Of a stretch of DNA of 16,147 bases, positions 6,943 to 14,892 are shown piece after piece. Source of the stretch: Flavobacteriales bacterium (GTDB lineage: Bacteria; Bacteroidota; Bacteroidia; Flavobacteriales; BACL11); NCBI GenBank assembly GCA_002683775.1, contig NYTT01000089.1:1-16147 (forward strand). Reading direction: 5' to 3'. The stretch's first letter is position 1, and each line of letters opens with the position of its first letter. The notes under the pieces are model-generated. The model saw only the letters and a program-made list of their open reading frames with translations, did no database searches and had not been told where the DNA came from. Both the position numbers and the translations under genes were made by a program.

Positions 6943-8235
6943 TTATTTTTTTAGAAATTTGAAATCTTTTCCTGTGTAAATTGCCTTTTCACCAAGCTCT
7001 TCTTCAATTCTTAAAAGCTGATTATATTTTGCTATTCTATCGGATCTTGAAGCTGAACCAGTTTTGATTTGCCCACAATTAAAAGCAACTGCAAGATCAG
7101 CAATAATTGTATCTTCAGTCTCTCCAGATCTGTGGCTCATAATAGTTGTATAACTATTATCCTTTGCAAGATTTATAGCATCAACAGTTTCACTTAAAGT
7201 ACCAATCTGATTAACTTTAATCAAAATTGAATTTGCAATTTCATTGTCTATTCCCGTTGTCAGTCGATTTACATTAGTAACAAACAAATCATCACCAACA
7301 AGCTGTACTTTATCTCCTATCTTTGTTGTCAAAGCTTTCCAAGCATCCCAATCATCTTCATCTAATCCATCCTCAATTGATAAAATTGGATATTTCTTAG
7401 TCCAATCTTTCCAGTAATCAACCATTTGAATAGGTGTAAGTTTTTCACCAGTTGATTGATGAAAATGATATAATTTCTCTTTTGAATCAAAGAATTCAGA
7501 AGCAGCTGCATCTATTGCAATATACATATCTTCACCAGGACGATATCCGGCAGATTCAATTGATTTTAAAACTATTTCTATAGCTTGCTCATTAGATGAT
7601 AAATTTGGAGCAAAACCACCTTCATCTCCAACATTAGTAGAATATCCATGCTTTTTCAGTTCAGATTTTAAATGATGAAATACTTCTGTCCCCATTTGTA
7701 ATGCTTGTGAAAAACAATTTGCACCAACTGGCATAACCATAAACTCCTGAAAATCAATACTATTATCAGCGTGAGATCCACCGTTCAATATGTTCATCAT
7801 TGGAATAGGTAATTCAGTTGCTAGTTCTCCACCAATATGCTTATAAAGTGAAGTTCTTGACACTAATGAGGAAGCTTTAGAACATGCTAAAGATACAGCA
7901 AGCATTGAATTAGCGCCTAATACTTTCTTTTCGCTTGTACCATCTAAATTAATCATTTTAGTATCGATTAATCTTTGATTAGTTACATCGATTCCACATA
8001 ATGCTTCATTAATTATAGTATTTACATTTTTCACAGCCTTTAAAACTCCTTTGCCCAAATAAACTTTATTATCATTATCTCTTAGCTCTACAGCTTCATA
8101 ACGACCAGTTGAGGCTCCTGAAGGGACTGCTGCTCTTGATATAAAACCATCTGATGTATAAACCTCAGCTTCAATCGTAGGATTACCACGTGAATCTAAT
8201 ATTTGCCTTGAATGAATTTTAGTGATTTTACTCAT
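6943..8235 (-). CDS. eno: Enolase (phosphopyruvate hydratase)
   Basis: A 430-residue enolase that interconverts 2-phosphoglycerate and phosphoenolpyruvate in glycolysis and gluconeogenesis; in bacteria it can also join RNA-processing complexes. Catalytic Glu205 lies in GDEGGFAP and Lys340 in ILIKVNQIG. Magnesium ligands are Asp242, Glu288 (SIEDG) and Asp315. The loop SHRSGETED is at 367-375 and Lys391 lies in KTGS. The frame stays open 17 codons upstream to 8286, but those residues (MIQDIYLIILLIILKKQ) are unlike any enolase. The start MSKITKIHSRQILDSRGNP at 8235 is the family start. That ATG overlaps the end of carA by 8 nt (ATGAGTAA), which suggests translational coupling. Confidence 0.97.
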   Translation of the reverse strand: MSKITKIHSRQILDSRGNPTIEAEVYTSDGFISRAAVPSGASTGRYEAVELRDNDNKVYLGKGVLKAVKNVNTIINEALCGIDVTNQRLIDTKMINLDGTSEKKVLGANSMLAVSLACSKASSLVSRTSLYKHIGGELATELPIPMMNILNGGSHADNSIDFQEFMVMPVGANCFSQALQMGTEVFHHLKSELKKHGYSTNVGDEGGFAPNLSSNEQAIEIVLKSIESAGYRPGEDMYIAIDAAASEFFDSKEKLYHFHQSTGEKLTPIQMVDYWKDWTKKYPILSIEDGLDEDDWDAWKALTTKIGDKVQLVGDDLFVTNVNRLTTGIDNEIANSILIKVNQIGTLSETVDAINLAKDNSYTTIMSHRSGETEDTIIADLAVAFNCGQIKTGSASRSDRIAKYNQLLRIEEELGEKAIYTGKDFKFLKK

Positions 8236-9337
8236 TTGTTTTTTTAATATTATTAATAAAATTATCAAATAAATATCTTGAATCATGTGGACCTGGAGAA
8301 GATTCCGGATGATATTGAACAGAGAAACAATTATTATTTATCAACCTAATACCTTCAACCGTATCATCATTTAAATTAATATGTGTAATCTTAATATTAG
8401 AATTTTCAAATATATCTTCTTTTGATATTCCAAAACCATGGTTTTGTGATGTAACTTCTGCTTTACCAGTCTCTAAATTCTTTACAGGATGATTAATTCC
8501 TCTGTGACCGTTATGCATTTTATAAGTTGAAATTCCTTCAGAAATTGCAATAGCTTGATGACCTAAGCAAATACCAAAGACAGCTCTTCCATCTTTTATT
8601 ATTCTCTTAACTTCAGCAATCACATTTGGCATAGCAGATGGATCACCTGGACCATTAGATAAAAAGAAACCATTTGGTTGCCACATTTTCATTTCATCAT
8701 ATTTGGTATTCATTGGAAAAACCTTAAGAAAACAACCTCTTTCGATTAAACATTTTAATATGTTTTTTTTAACTCCAAGATCTAAAACAGCAATTTTAAT
8801 ATCTGAATTCTTATCTCCTAAAGTATATGATTTGTTTGTTGAAACAGAAGATGATAATTCTAATCCTTTCATTGAAGGAACTTTACTAAGGATATTTGAA
8901 AGTTCATTTAAATCTGATATAGACGTTGAAATTAAAGCGTTCATAGCTCCTTTATCACGAATATGACGTACAACTGCTCTGGTATCAATATCAGAAATTA
9001 CAATTTTGTTCTGGTTCACAAAAAATGTTTGTAAATCAGTATCTCCTCCTTCTCTAGAAAAACCATTATTAAAATTCTTGCAGATTAATCCAGATATTTT
9101 TAAATCCAATGATTCAGATTCCTCATTCTTGACACCATAATTACCTACATGAGCATTGGTAGTTATCATTAATTGCCCAAAATAAGAAGGATCAGTAAAT
9201 ACTTCCTGATAACCAGTCATCCCAGTATTAAAACACAACTCACCAGTAGCTATACCATCAATACCGTTAGCTTTTCCATAAAATACAGTACCATCTTCTA
9301 ATAATAAAACTGCATTCTTTTTCTTGTTATATTTCAT
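8228..9337 (-). CDS. carA: Carbamoyl-phosphate synthase small (glutaminase) subunit
   Basis: A 369-residue CarA subunit. It hydrolyses glutamine and channels ammonia to CarB to make carbamoyl phosphate for arginine and pyrimidine synthesis. The N-terminal CPSase small-chain domain (about 8-150) has GELCFNTGMTGYQEVFTDPSY. The class I glutaminase domain (about 180-365) has the nucleophile Cys257 in FGICLGHQ and the His343/Glu345 pair in QYHPES. NGHRGINHPVKN is also typical. Start is the ATG at 9337. Only 8 nt separate this start from the T-run of a terminator-like hairpin, so expression may depend on readthrough from the ribosomal operon or on an unseen promoter. carB is not in the window, as is common in flavobacteria. 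The gene overlaps eno by 8 nt. Confidence 0.97.
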   Translation of the reverse strand: MKYNKKKNAVLLLEDGTVFYGKANGIDGIATGELCFNTGMTGYQEVFTDPSYFGQLMITTNAHVGNYGVKNEESESLDLKISGLICKNFNNGFSREGGDTDLQTFFVNQNKIVISDIDTRAVVRHIRDKGAMNALISTSISDLNELSNILSKVPSMKGLELSSSVSTNKSYTLGDKNSDIKIAVLDLGVKKNILKCLIERGCFLKVFPMNTKYDEMKMWQPNGFFLSNGPGDPSAMPNVIAEVKRIIKDGRAVFGICLGHQAIAISEGISTYKMHNGHRGINHPVKNLETGKAEVTSQNHGFGISKEDIFENSNIKITHINLNDDTVEGIRLINNNCFSVQYHPESSPGPHDSRYLFDNFINNIKKTNE

Positions 9338-9345
9338 TTTATTTT

Positions 9346-9374
9346 AAAAAAAAAGGTAAAGCCAAAGCCTTACC
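9346..9374 (-). terminator. Strong rho-independent terminator (or attenuator) between rplQ and carA
   Basis: Read on the minus strand, GGTAAGGC (9374-9367), loop TTTG (9366-9363) and GCTTTACC (9362-9355) form an 8-bp stem with one G-U pair. A run of nine T (9354-9346) follows directly. The stem can extend by AAG pairing with the first three T to about 11 bp. This is a textbook intrinsic terminator at the end of the ribosomal operon. The T-run ends 8 nt before the carA ATG, leaving no room for a conventional promoter between them. Confidence 0.85.
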
Positions 9375-9406
9375 CTTAATTAAATATTAAAAAAGAAGAT
9401 TAAATA

Positions 9407-10027
9407 CTACTCTCCTTTTTCCTCTTTATTTTCAGCGTCAGTAACTTCTTTTTCTGTTTTTTTATGACTTTCATCTTTTAAATCAGATGATTTTTTTTCA
9501 TCAATATTCACTTCTTCCTTCTCACTACTAGCAACATCTATAACTTCTTCAGATGTTATATCCTCTATAATATTATCAGTACTAGATTTAGTAATTGTAG
9601 ACTGATCTAAATTCTTTTTCCTTGTTCTTCTTGATTTTGATTTCTTAGGCTTATTTGTTGTATATTCTTCATTATAATCAACTAACTCAATAAGAGCCAT
9701 CTGTGCATTATCACCTAGCCTATTACTAAGCTTAAGAATTCTTGTATAACCTCCTTGTCTATCTGAAACTTTTGTTGCAATATCACTAAATAATTCTGTA
9801 ATTGCTTCTTTTTGTTTTAAATAAGAAAAAGCAATTCTTCGCGAGTGAGTTGTATCATTCTTCGATTTAGTAATTAAAGGTTCTATGTATACTCTAAGAG
9901 CTTTTGCTTTTGCCAATGTAGTTTTAATACGCTTATGCTCTATTAATGAACATACCATATTTGAAAGCATTGCTTTCCTATGTGCAGATTTTCTACTTAA
10001 GTGATTAAACTTTTTTCCGTGTCTCAT
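9407..10027 (-). CDS. rplQ: Ribosomal protein bL17 with long charged C-terminal extension
   Basis: A 206-residue large-subunit protein L17, which sits near the polypeptide exit tunnel. The core is residues 1 to about 120: MRHGKKFNHLSRKSAHRKAM at the start, then HKRIKTTLAKAKALR (31-45), GGYTRILKLSNRLGD (92-106) and ALIELVD (111-117). The E. coli protein is about 127 residues. The remaining ~86 residues are a low-complexity tail: a basic patch at 126-139 (KPKKSKSRRTRKK), then an acidic, Lys/Glu/Ser-rich stretch (150-206) with no obvious fold. Bacteroidota L17 proteins commonly have a variable charged tail, so this is an exaggerated form rather than an error. The end is a normal TAG. It is the last gene of the ribosomal block, 20 nt after rpoA and just before a terminator. 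Confidence 0.95.
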   Translation of the reverse strand: MRHGKKFNHLSRKSAHRKAMLSNMVCSLIEHKRIKTTLAKAKALRVYIEPLITKSKNDTTHSRRIAFSYLKQKEAITELFSDIATKVSDRQGGYTRILKLSNRLGDNAQMALIELVDYNEEYTTNKPKKSKSRRTRKKNLDQSTITKSSTDNIIEDITSEEVIDVASSEKEEVNIDEKKSSDLKDESHKKTEKEVTDAENKEEKGE

Positions 10028-10047
10028 TTTTTCTAATCTTTTATTCT

Positions 10048-11019
10048 TTAATTATACTTTTCAACATCAAAACCAAATGTTAATCCTTTCTCGGAAACTA
10101 AATCTTCTAACTCAGTGAGTGATTTTTTACCAAAGTTTCTAAATTTCAACATATCTGATTTTTTAAATGAAACCAATTCACCTAAAGTAAACACCTCAGC
10201 AGTTTTCAAACAATTAAGTGCTCTCACTGACAAACCAAATTCAGTTAATTCAGTTTTTAAAAGTTGTCTCATGTGTAGAGTGTCTTCGTCAAAATCATCA
10301 ACTACCTCTTCCTCTAAATTAATTTTCTCATCAGAAAAAAGCATGAAGTGCTGAATAAGAATCTTAGAAGCTTCAGTTAATGCATTCTTAGGTTCAATTG
10401 AACCATCAGTTGTAATATTGAAATTTAATTTCTCGAAATCGGTCTTCTGACCAACTCTATAATTTTCTATATTATAGTTAACATTTTTAATTGGAGTGAA
10501 AATTGAATCAATCGCAATTGTACCAATTGAAGCATCTTCATCTACATTTTCATCTGCAGGAACATATCCTCGTCCCTTTGAAATAGTAAATTCCATCTCA
10601 AAAGTGACAGATTTATTCATCTCACATATTACTTGGTCTGTATTAAGAACTTGAAAATTAGATAAACTACTTGCAATATCAGATGCAGTAACATTATCAC
10701 TCTTTGTGACTTTAAGTGTGGCAACTTCAGATTCAACCGAATCAATTTGTTGCTTAAATCTTACTTGCTTGATATTTAGAATAATTTCTGCTATATCCTG
10801 AACAACACCTTCAATAGTTGAAAATTCATGATCAACACCAGTTATCTTAATTGATGTAATAGCAAATCCTTCTAAAGATGATAACAATACTCTTCTTAAA
10901 GCATTACCAACGGTTAAACCATAACCAGGTTCAAGAGGACGAAACTCGAAATTTCCTTGATTAGCTTCCTCATTTATCATTATAACCTCATCAGGCTTTT
11001 GAAAATTTAAAATTGACAT
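10048..11019 (-). CDS. rpoA: DNA-directed RNA polymerase subunit alpha
   Basis: A 323-residue alpha subunit. It dimerises to scaffold RNA polymerase assembly and contacts promoters and activators. The N-terminal domain has the dimer signature TVGNALRRVLLSSLEG (36-51). The linker is rich in Glu/Asp (about 236-246). The C-terminal domain carries RALNCLKTAEVFTLGEL (266-282) and FGKKSLTELED (296-306); Arg266, Asn269, Lys272, Lys298 and Ser300 correspond to the DNA-contacting set known from E. coli. Length is normal for the family. It lies between rpsD (19 nt) and rplQ (20 nt), the standard alpha-operon position. Confidence 0.98.
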   Translation of the reverse strand: MSILNFQKPDEVIMINEEANQGNFEFRPLEPGYGLTVGNALRRVLLSSLEGFAITSIKITGVDHEFSTIEGVVQDIAEIILNIKQVRFKQQIDSVESEVATLKVTKSDNVTASDIASSLSNFQVLNTDQVICEMNKSVTFEMEFTISKGRGYVPADENVDEDASIGTIAIDSIFTPIKNVNYNIENYRVGQKTDFEKLNFNITTDGSIEPKNALTEASKILIQHFMLFSDEKINLEEEVVDDFDEDTLHMRQLLKTELTEFGLSVRALNCLKTAEVFTLGELVSFKKSDMLKFRNFGKKSLTELEDLVSEKGLTFGFDVEKYN

Positions 11020-11038
11020 ATTTAATTTTTTAATTATT

Positions 11039-11644
11039 TTATTTGGAGTATAACTCTACTATTACTTGTTCTTTAATATTCTCAGGAATCTGAATTCTTT
11101 CAGGTGCAGCTATTACCTTACCAACTTTTGTTTCAGAATTAAATTCAAGCCATTCCATTTGAATTTTATTAGAAGCGATTGCATTGTCAATTACTTCTAA
11201 AGATTTTGATTTTTCTCTAACAGATACCAGATCACCAACTCTCAAGGCATAAGAAGGTATATTGATATTATCACCATTAACAGTGATATGATTGTGTGTC
11301 ACCAATTGTCGTGCTGCTCTTCTTGTAGGAGCAAGTCCTAATCTAAATACAACATTATCTAAACGCATCTCACACATTTGAAGTAAAACTTCACCTGTAA
11401 CTCCTTTTCTTCTAAGTGCCTCTTTAAACAAATTAGAAAATTGTTTCTCTAAAATACCATAAGTAAATTTAGCTTTTTGCTTTTCCATTAACTGCACACC
11501 ATAAGCAGATTCTTTTCCTCTTCTACGTTGATTACCATGCTGTCCGGGACCATAAGCTTTTTTTGCTAAAGCTTTATCTGGACCAAAAATTGGTTCTCCG
11601 AATCTTCTTGCTATTCTTGATGTTGGGCCTGTATATCTTGCCAT
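11039..11644 (-). CDS. rpsD: Ribosomal protein uS4
   Basis: A 201-residue primary 16S rRNA-binding protein that nucleates 30S assembly. The N-terminal part has FGEPIFGPDKAL and AYGPGQHGNQRRRGKES. The S4 RNA-binding domain (about 93-156) includes RLDNVVFRLGLAPTRRAARQLV and HITVNGDNINIPSYALRVGD. The end, RIQIPENIKEQVIVELYSK, is very close to flavobacterial S4 as I know it. Only one cysteine (Cys91) is present, so this is the zinc-free form. In E. coli S4 autoregulates the alpha operon; no equivalent RNA structure was recognised here. It sits between rpsK and rpoA with gaps of 18-19 nt. Confidence 0.98.
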   Translation of the reverse strand: MARYTGPTSRIARRFGEPIFGPDKALAKKAYGPGQHGNQRRRGKESAYGVQLMEKQKAKFTYGILEKQFSNLFKEALRRKGVTGEVLLQMCEMRLDNVVFRLGLAPTRRAARQLVTHNHITVNGDNINIPSYALRVGDLVSVREKSKSLEVIDNAIASNKIQMEWLEFNSETKVGKVIAAPERIQIPENIKEQVIVELYSK

Positions 11645-11662
11645 TTTTTTTAATATAATTAA

Positions 11663-12043
11663 TTAAACTCTTCTTTTCTTAGGGGGTCTACATCCATTAT
11701 GTGGTAATGGTGTAATATCAACAATTTCTGTTACGATAATTCCTGAATTATGAATGGATCTAATTGCAGATTCTCTACCTTGTCCAGGACCCTTAACATA
11801 AACCTTTACTCTTTTTAAACCTTTCTCAAGAGCAACTTTTGAACAATCTTCCGCTGCCATCTGTGCTGCATAAGGAGTGTTCTTTTTTGATCCTCTAAAT
11901 CCCATTTTACCTGCAGATGACCAAGAAATTACTTGTCCACTGTTATTTGTAAGTGAAATGATAATATTATTGAAGCTCGCATGAATATGCGCTTGTCCCT
12001 CTGCTTCAACTCTTACTGTATTTTTTTTTGTTGTTTTAGCCAT
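11663..12043 (-). CDS. rpsK: Ribosomal protein uS11
   Basis: A 126-residue protein of the 30S platform, close to the mRNA exit. It shows the family signatures AHIHASFNNIIISLTNNSGQ, WSSAGKMGFRGSKKNTPYAAQ and the C-terminal PLPHNGCRPPKKRRV. Length is normal. It lies 8 nt after rpsM and 18 nt before rpsD, in the conserved rpsM-rpsK-rpsD-rpoA order. Confidence 0.98.
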   Translation of the reverse strand: MAKTTKKNTVRVEAEGQAHIHASFNNIIISLTNNSGQVISWSSAGKMGFRGSKKNTPYAAQMAAEDCSKVALEKGLKRVKVYVKGPGQGRESAIRSIHNSGIIVTEIVDITPLPHNGCRPPKKRRV

Positions 12044-12051
12044 ACTATGTT

Positions 12052-12429
12052 TTATTTAGTTGCAATCTTTTTGTTAGCAACTGTTTTTCTTTTTCCTTTT
12101 CTAGTTCTAGAGTTATTTTTAGTCTTCTGCCCTCTCAGAGGCAAGCCAGTTCTGTGTCGTATACCTCTGTAACAACCAATATCCATTAGTCGCTTAATAC
12201 TCATCTTAGTCTCAGCTCTTAATTCTCCTTCTACTGTATAGTTATCAGCTATAATAGCTCTAATAGCACTTGCTTGATCATCTGTCCAATCTTGAACCTT
12301 AATATCATGAGAAACTTTTGCTTTATCTAAAATTGCTTTCGCAAAAGATGAACCAATTCCATATATATAAGTTAATCCAATAACTCCTCTTTTATTTTTT
12401 GGTAAATCAATACCTTGTATTCTTGCCAT
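12052..12429 (-). CDS. rpsM: Ribosomal protein uS13
   Basis: A 125-residue protein of the 30S head that forms intersubunit bridges and contacts the P-site tRNA. Signatures are ARIQGIDLPKNKRGVIGLTYIYGIG at the N-terminus (helix-two-turns-helix region), GCYRGIRHRTGLPLRGQKTK in the C-terminal half, and a basic tail ending NKKIATK. It starts 2 nt after the rpmJ stop and ends 8 nt before rpsK. Confidence 0.98.
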   Translation of the reverse strand: MARIQGIDLPKNKRGVIGLTYIYGIGSSFAKAILDKAKVSHDIKVQDWTDDQASAIRAIIADNYTVEGELRAETKMSIKRLMDIGCYRGIRHRTGLPLRGQKTKNNSRTRKGKRKTVANKKIATK

Positions 12430-12431
12430 TT

Positions 12432-12548
12432 TTAACCTTGTCTTTGTTTATATCTAGGATTTTTTTTATTGATTACATAAACGCGACCTTTTCTTTTCAC
12501 AATGATGCAATCTTCACTTCTTTTTTTTACTGATGCTCGTACTTTCAT
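12432..12548 (-). CDS. rpmJ: Ribosomal protein bL36
   Basis: A 38-residue large-subunit protein found by translating the gap between infA and rpsM. It begins MKVRASVKKRSEDC and ends NKKNPRYKQRQG before a TAA. Canonical zinc-binding L36 has three cysteines and a histidine; this one has a single Cys14 and no histidine, so it is the zinc-free (C-minus) form that is usual in Bacteroidota. It lies 14 nt after infA and 2 nt before rpsM. The A-rich leader (AAAAAAAAGAAA) precedes the ATG in place of a Shine-Dalgarno. Confidence 0.96.
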   Translation of the reverse strand: MKVRASVKKRSEDCIIVKRKGRVYVINKKNPRYKQRQG

Positions 12549-12562
12549 TTTCTTTTTTTTAA

Positions 12563-12778
12563 TTAGTACCTGTAAGTTATTCTTCCTTTTGTTAAATCAT
12601 AAGGAGACATCTCAAGTTTTATTTTATCGCCAGTTAATAGCTTTATATAGAATTTTCTCATTTTACCAGATATGTGTGCAACAACTTCATGTCCATTTTC
12701 TAGCTCAACTCTAAACATTGCATTTGACAATGCTTGCACTATTACGCCATCTAATTCTATATTTCCTTGTTTAGCCAT
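12563..12778 (-). CDS. infA: Translation initiation factor IF-1
   Basis: A 71-residue S1/OB-fold protein that binds the A site of the 30S subunit during initiation. It matches the family end to end: MAKQGNIELDGVIVQAL, NAMFRVELENGHEVVAHISGKMRK, GDKIKLEMSPYDLTKGRI and TYRY at the C-terminus. Length is one residue short of E. coli IF-1. Its ATG overlaps the end of map by 8 nt (ATGGCTAA), which implies translational coupling to map. This location inside the ribosomal operon is standard for the phylum. Confidence 0.98.
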   Translation of the reverse strand: MAKQGNIELDGVIVQALSNAMFRVELENGHEVVAHISGKMRKFYIKLLTGDKIKLEMSPYDLTKGRITYRY

Positions 12779-13544
12779 TTATTTTTTTTTCTATATCTAC
12801 AAAACTTGATAATATTTCCGCCTTTCCTTTTCGAACAACAATAGTGTGTTCAAAATGTGCAGATGGTTTATTATCAATAGTTGTTATTGTCCATCCATCG
12901 TTATGTTGCTTTATACCTCTTTTACCCATATTAATCATTGGTTCAATTGCAATTACTAAACCTTCTTTAAGCATAATTCCATTTCCAGACTTACCATAAT
13001 TAGGTACTTCTGGAGATTCGTGTAATTTTTTTCCCAAACCATGACCCACTAACTCTCTTACAACTGAATAACCAAAGGATTCAGCATAATTTTGAATAGC
13101 TGAACTGATATCTCCAATTCTATTTCCAACGCAAGCCATTTCAATACCTTTTAACAGTGATTCTTTAGTGACTTCAAGTAACTTTTTAGTACTATCATTA
13201 ACAATACCAACTTCATAAGTATAAGCGGAGTCCCCATAGTAATCATTCATTAATACACCACAATCAACTGATAGTATATCTCCATTTTTTAATACATTAC
13301 TATTTGGCATACCGTGTACAACTTGATGATTTGGTGACATACAAAGGGTATTAGGAAAACCATTATATCCTTTAAAGGCAGGTTCACCACCATTATCTCT
13401 AATAAACTCTTCAGCAATTTTATCTAAAGCTAAAGTTGTTATTCCGGGTTTAATAAGCCCTGCAATTTCTGCATGGGTATTAGCAACAAGTAAAGAACTT
13501 CTTCTAACTAAATCTATCTCTTCTTCTGATTTATAACTTATCAT
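12771..13544 (-). CDS. map: Methionine aminopeptidase, type I
   Basis: A 257-residue metalloprotease that removes the initiator methionine from new proteins. The five metal ligands of the pita-bread fold are present: Asp94 (SVDCGV), Asp105 (GDSA), His168 (VGHGLG), Glu201 (AIEPM) and Glu232 (HFEHT). His77 in VVHGMP matches the substrate-binding histidine. There is no zinc-finger or SH3-like N-terminal extension, so it is the short type Ia form. It lies between secY (9 nt) and infA (8-nt overlap). There is no adk gene between secY and map, unlike the order in many Firmicutes. Confidence 0.97.
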   Translation of the reverse strand: MISYKSEEEIDLVRRSSLLVANTHAEIAGLIKPGITTLALDKIAEEFIRDNGGEPAFKGYNGFPNTLCMSPNHQVVHGMPNSNVLKNGDILSVDCGVLMNDYYGDSAYTYEVGIVNDSTKKLLEVTKESLLKGIEMACVGNRIGDISSAIQNYAESFGYSVVRELVGHGLGKKLHESPEVPNYGKSGNGIMLKEGLVIAIEPMINMGKRGIKQHNDGWTITTIDNKPSAHFEHTIVVRKGKAEILSSFVDIEKKING

Positions 13545-13553
13545 ATAAAATGA

Positions 13554-14891
13554 TTACATCATATTTCCAGAAGATTTTCCTTTTATCCTCCCTGAATCCA
13601 TTAACCCGTCATAATGACGCATTAGTAGATGACTTTCAATTTGTTGAAGTGTATCTAAAATCACACCAACTAAAATTAATAATGAAGTACCTCCATAAAA
13701 CTGAGCAAACTGCATGTTAACACCGGCAGCCATAGCAAAAGCAGGAAGTATTGCTACAAAACCTAAGAATAATGATCCTGGAAATGTAATACGTGACATT
13801 ACAGCATCAAGATAATCAGATGTTGCTCTTCCTGGTTTTATTCCTGGTATAAATCCACCATTTTTTTTCATATCATCAGCCATTTGGTTAGGATTAACAG
13901 TAATAGCAGTATAAAAATATGTAAATAAAACAATCATTATAAAAAACATGAAATTATACCAAAATCCACCAAAATCAGTTAAAACTGATGCTATTCCTTG
14001 TAAACTTTCACTATCAGAGAAGCCAACTAATGTAATTGGGACAAACATTATTGCTTGAGCAAATATTATTGGCATAACTCCAGCAGCATTAACTTTTAAA
14101 GGGATAAACTGTCGTACACCACCATATTGTTTGTTACCAACAACTCGTTTAGCATATTGAACAGGAATACGTCTTGTTCCTTGCACTAATAAAATGGATA
14201 TCATAATAACAATAAGCAATGCAAGCATTTCAACCATAAAAATAACTAAACCACCTCCTGTTGAACCTAAAGCAGCTACAAATTCTTGCATTAAAGATTG
14301 TGGTAAACCAGCAATTATCCCAATCATAATTAACAATGAGATTCCATTACCAATTCCTCTGTCTGTTATCTTTTCTCCTAACCACATAACAAACATCGTA
14401 CCAGTAACTAAAATAATAATTGAAGATGCCCAAAAACCTCCAGCAGGTAATAAAAATGCTGATTCAGGTAATGTTGCTTTTAGGTTAGCAATATAACCTG
14501 GCGCTTGTCCTCCAGTTATAAGTATTGTTAAATATCTTGTAATATTATTAATCTTTCTTCTTCCACTTTCACCTTCTTTTTGTAATTTTTGGAAATAAGG
14601 AATCGCCATACCTAGTAATTGTACAACAATAGATGCAGAAATGTAAGGCATTATTCCCAATGCAAAAATGGAGGCCTGTGAAAATGCACCACCAGTAAAC
14701 ATATTTAATAATCCTAATAGACCATCGGAAGTTTGGTCTTGTAAAGCAGAAAGTTGTGAAGGATCGACGCCAGGAATAACAACAAAAGATCCAAGTCTAT
14801 AAATGGCTAAAATACCTAAAGTAACTAAGATTCTATTTCTTAGTTCTTCAATTTTCCAGATATTTTTAATTGTTTCTAAAAATTTTTTCAT
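13554..14891 (-). CDS. secY: Preprotein translocase channel subunit SecY
   Basis: A 445-residue inner-membrane channel with about ten hydrophobic helices. With SecE and SecG it forms the SecYEG pore for protein export and membrane insertion. Family signatures are GIMPYISASIVVQLL (79-93), LQKEGESGRRKIN (103-115), ITDRGIGNGISL (175-186), RRIPVQYAKR (240-249; cytoplasmic loop contacting SecA or the ribosome), PLKVNAAGVMPIIFA (264-278) and NPNQMADDMKKNGGFIPGI (333-351). Length is normal. Starts at 14891, only 1 nt after the rplO stop, so it is very likely translationally coupled to rplO. Confidence 0.98.
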   Translation of the reverse strand: MKKFLETIKNIWKIEELRNRILVTLGILAIYRLGSFVVIPGVDPSQLSALQDQTSDGLLGLLNMFTGGAFSQASIFALGIMPYISASIVVQLLGMAIPYFQKLQKEGESGRRKINNITRYLTILITGGQAPGYIANLKATLPESAFLLPAGGFWASSIIILVTGTMFVMWLGEKITDRGIGNGISLLIMIGIIAGLPQSLMQEFVAALGSTGGGLVIFMVEMLALLIVIMISILLVQGTRRIPVQYAKRVVGNKQYGGVRQFIPLKVNAAGVMPIIFAQAIMFVPITLVGFSDSESLQGIASVLTDFGGFWYNFMFFIMIVLFTYFYTAITVNPNQMADDMKKNGGFIPGIKPGRATSDYLDAVMSRITFPGSLFLGFVAILPAFAMAAGVNMQFAQFYGGTSLLILVGVILDTLQQIESHLLMRHYDGLMDSGRIKGKSSGNMM

Positions 14892-14892
14892 T

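Noticed and set aside
8236..8286. N-terminal extension of enolase by 17 residues from an upstream in-frame ATG
   Set aside because: The extra residues are hydrophobic and unlike any enolase, lie entirely inside carA, and the family-typical start MSKITKIHSRQ is at 8235.
8703..8966. 87-codon open frame antisense to carA
   Set aside because: Entirely inside the glutaminase-subunit gene, with no recognisable domain or start signal.
9407..9667. Possible frameshift or gene fusion at the end of rplQ
   Set aside because: The tail is in frame, ends in a normal stop before a terminator, and charged C-terminal tails on L17 are known in this phylum.
12502..12714. 70-codon hydrophobic open frame opposite infA and rpmJ
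   Set aside because: It is the complement of two lysine-rich genes, which produces Phe-rich nonsense; both real genes are secure.
13545..13553. Missing adk gene between secY and map as a deletion
   Set aside because: The secY-map-infA order without adk is normal for Bacteroidota.
14194..14496. 100-codon open frame antisense to secY
   Set aside because: The apparent Ile/Pro-rich protein is the reverse reading of hydrophobic SecY codons; no independent support.
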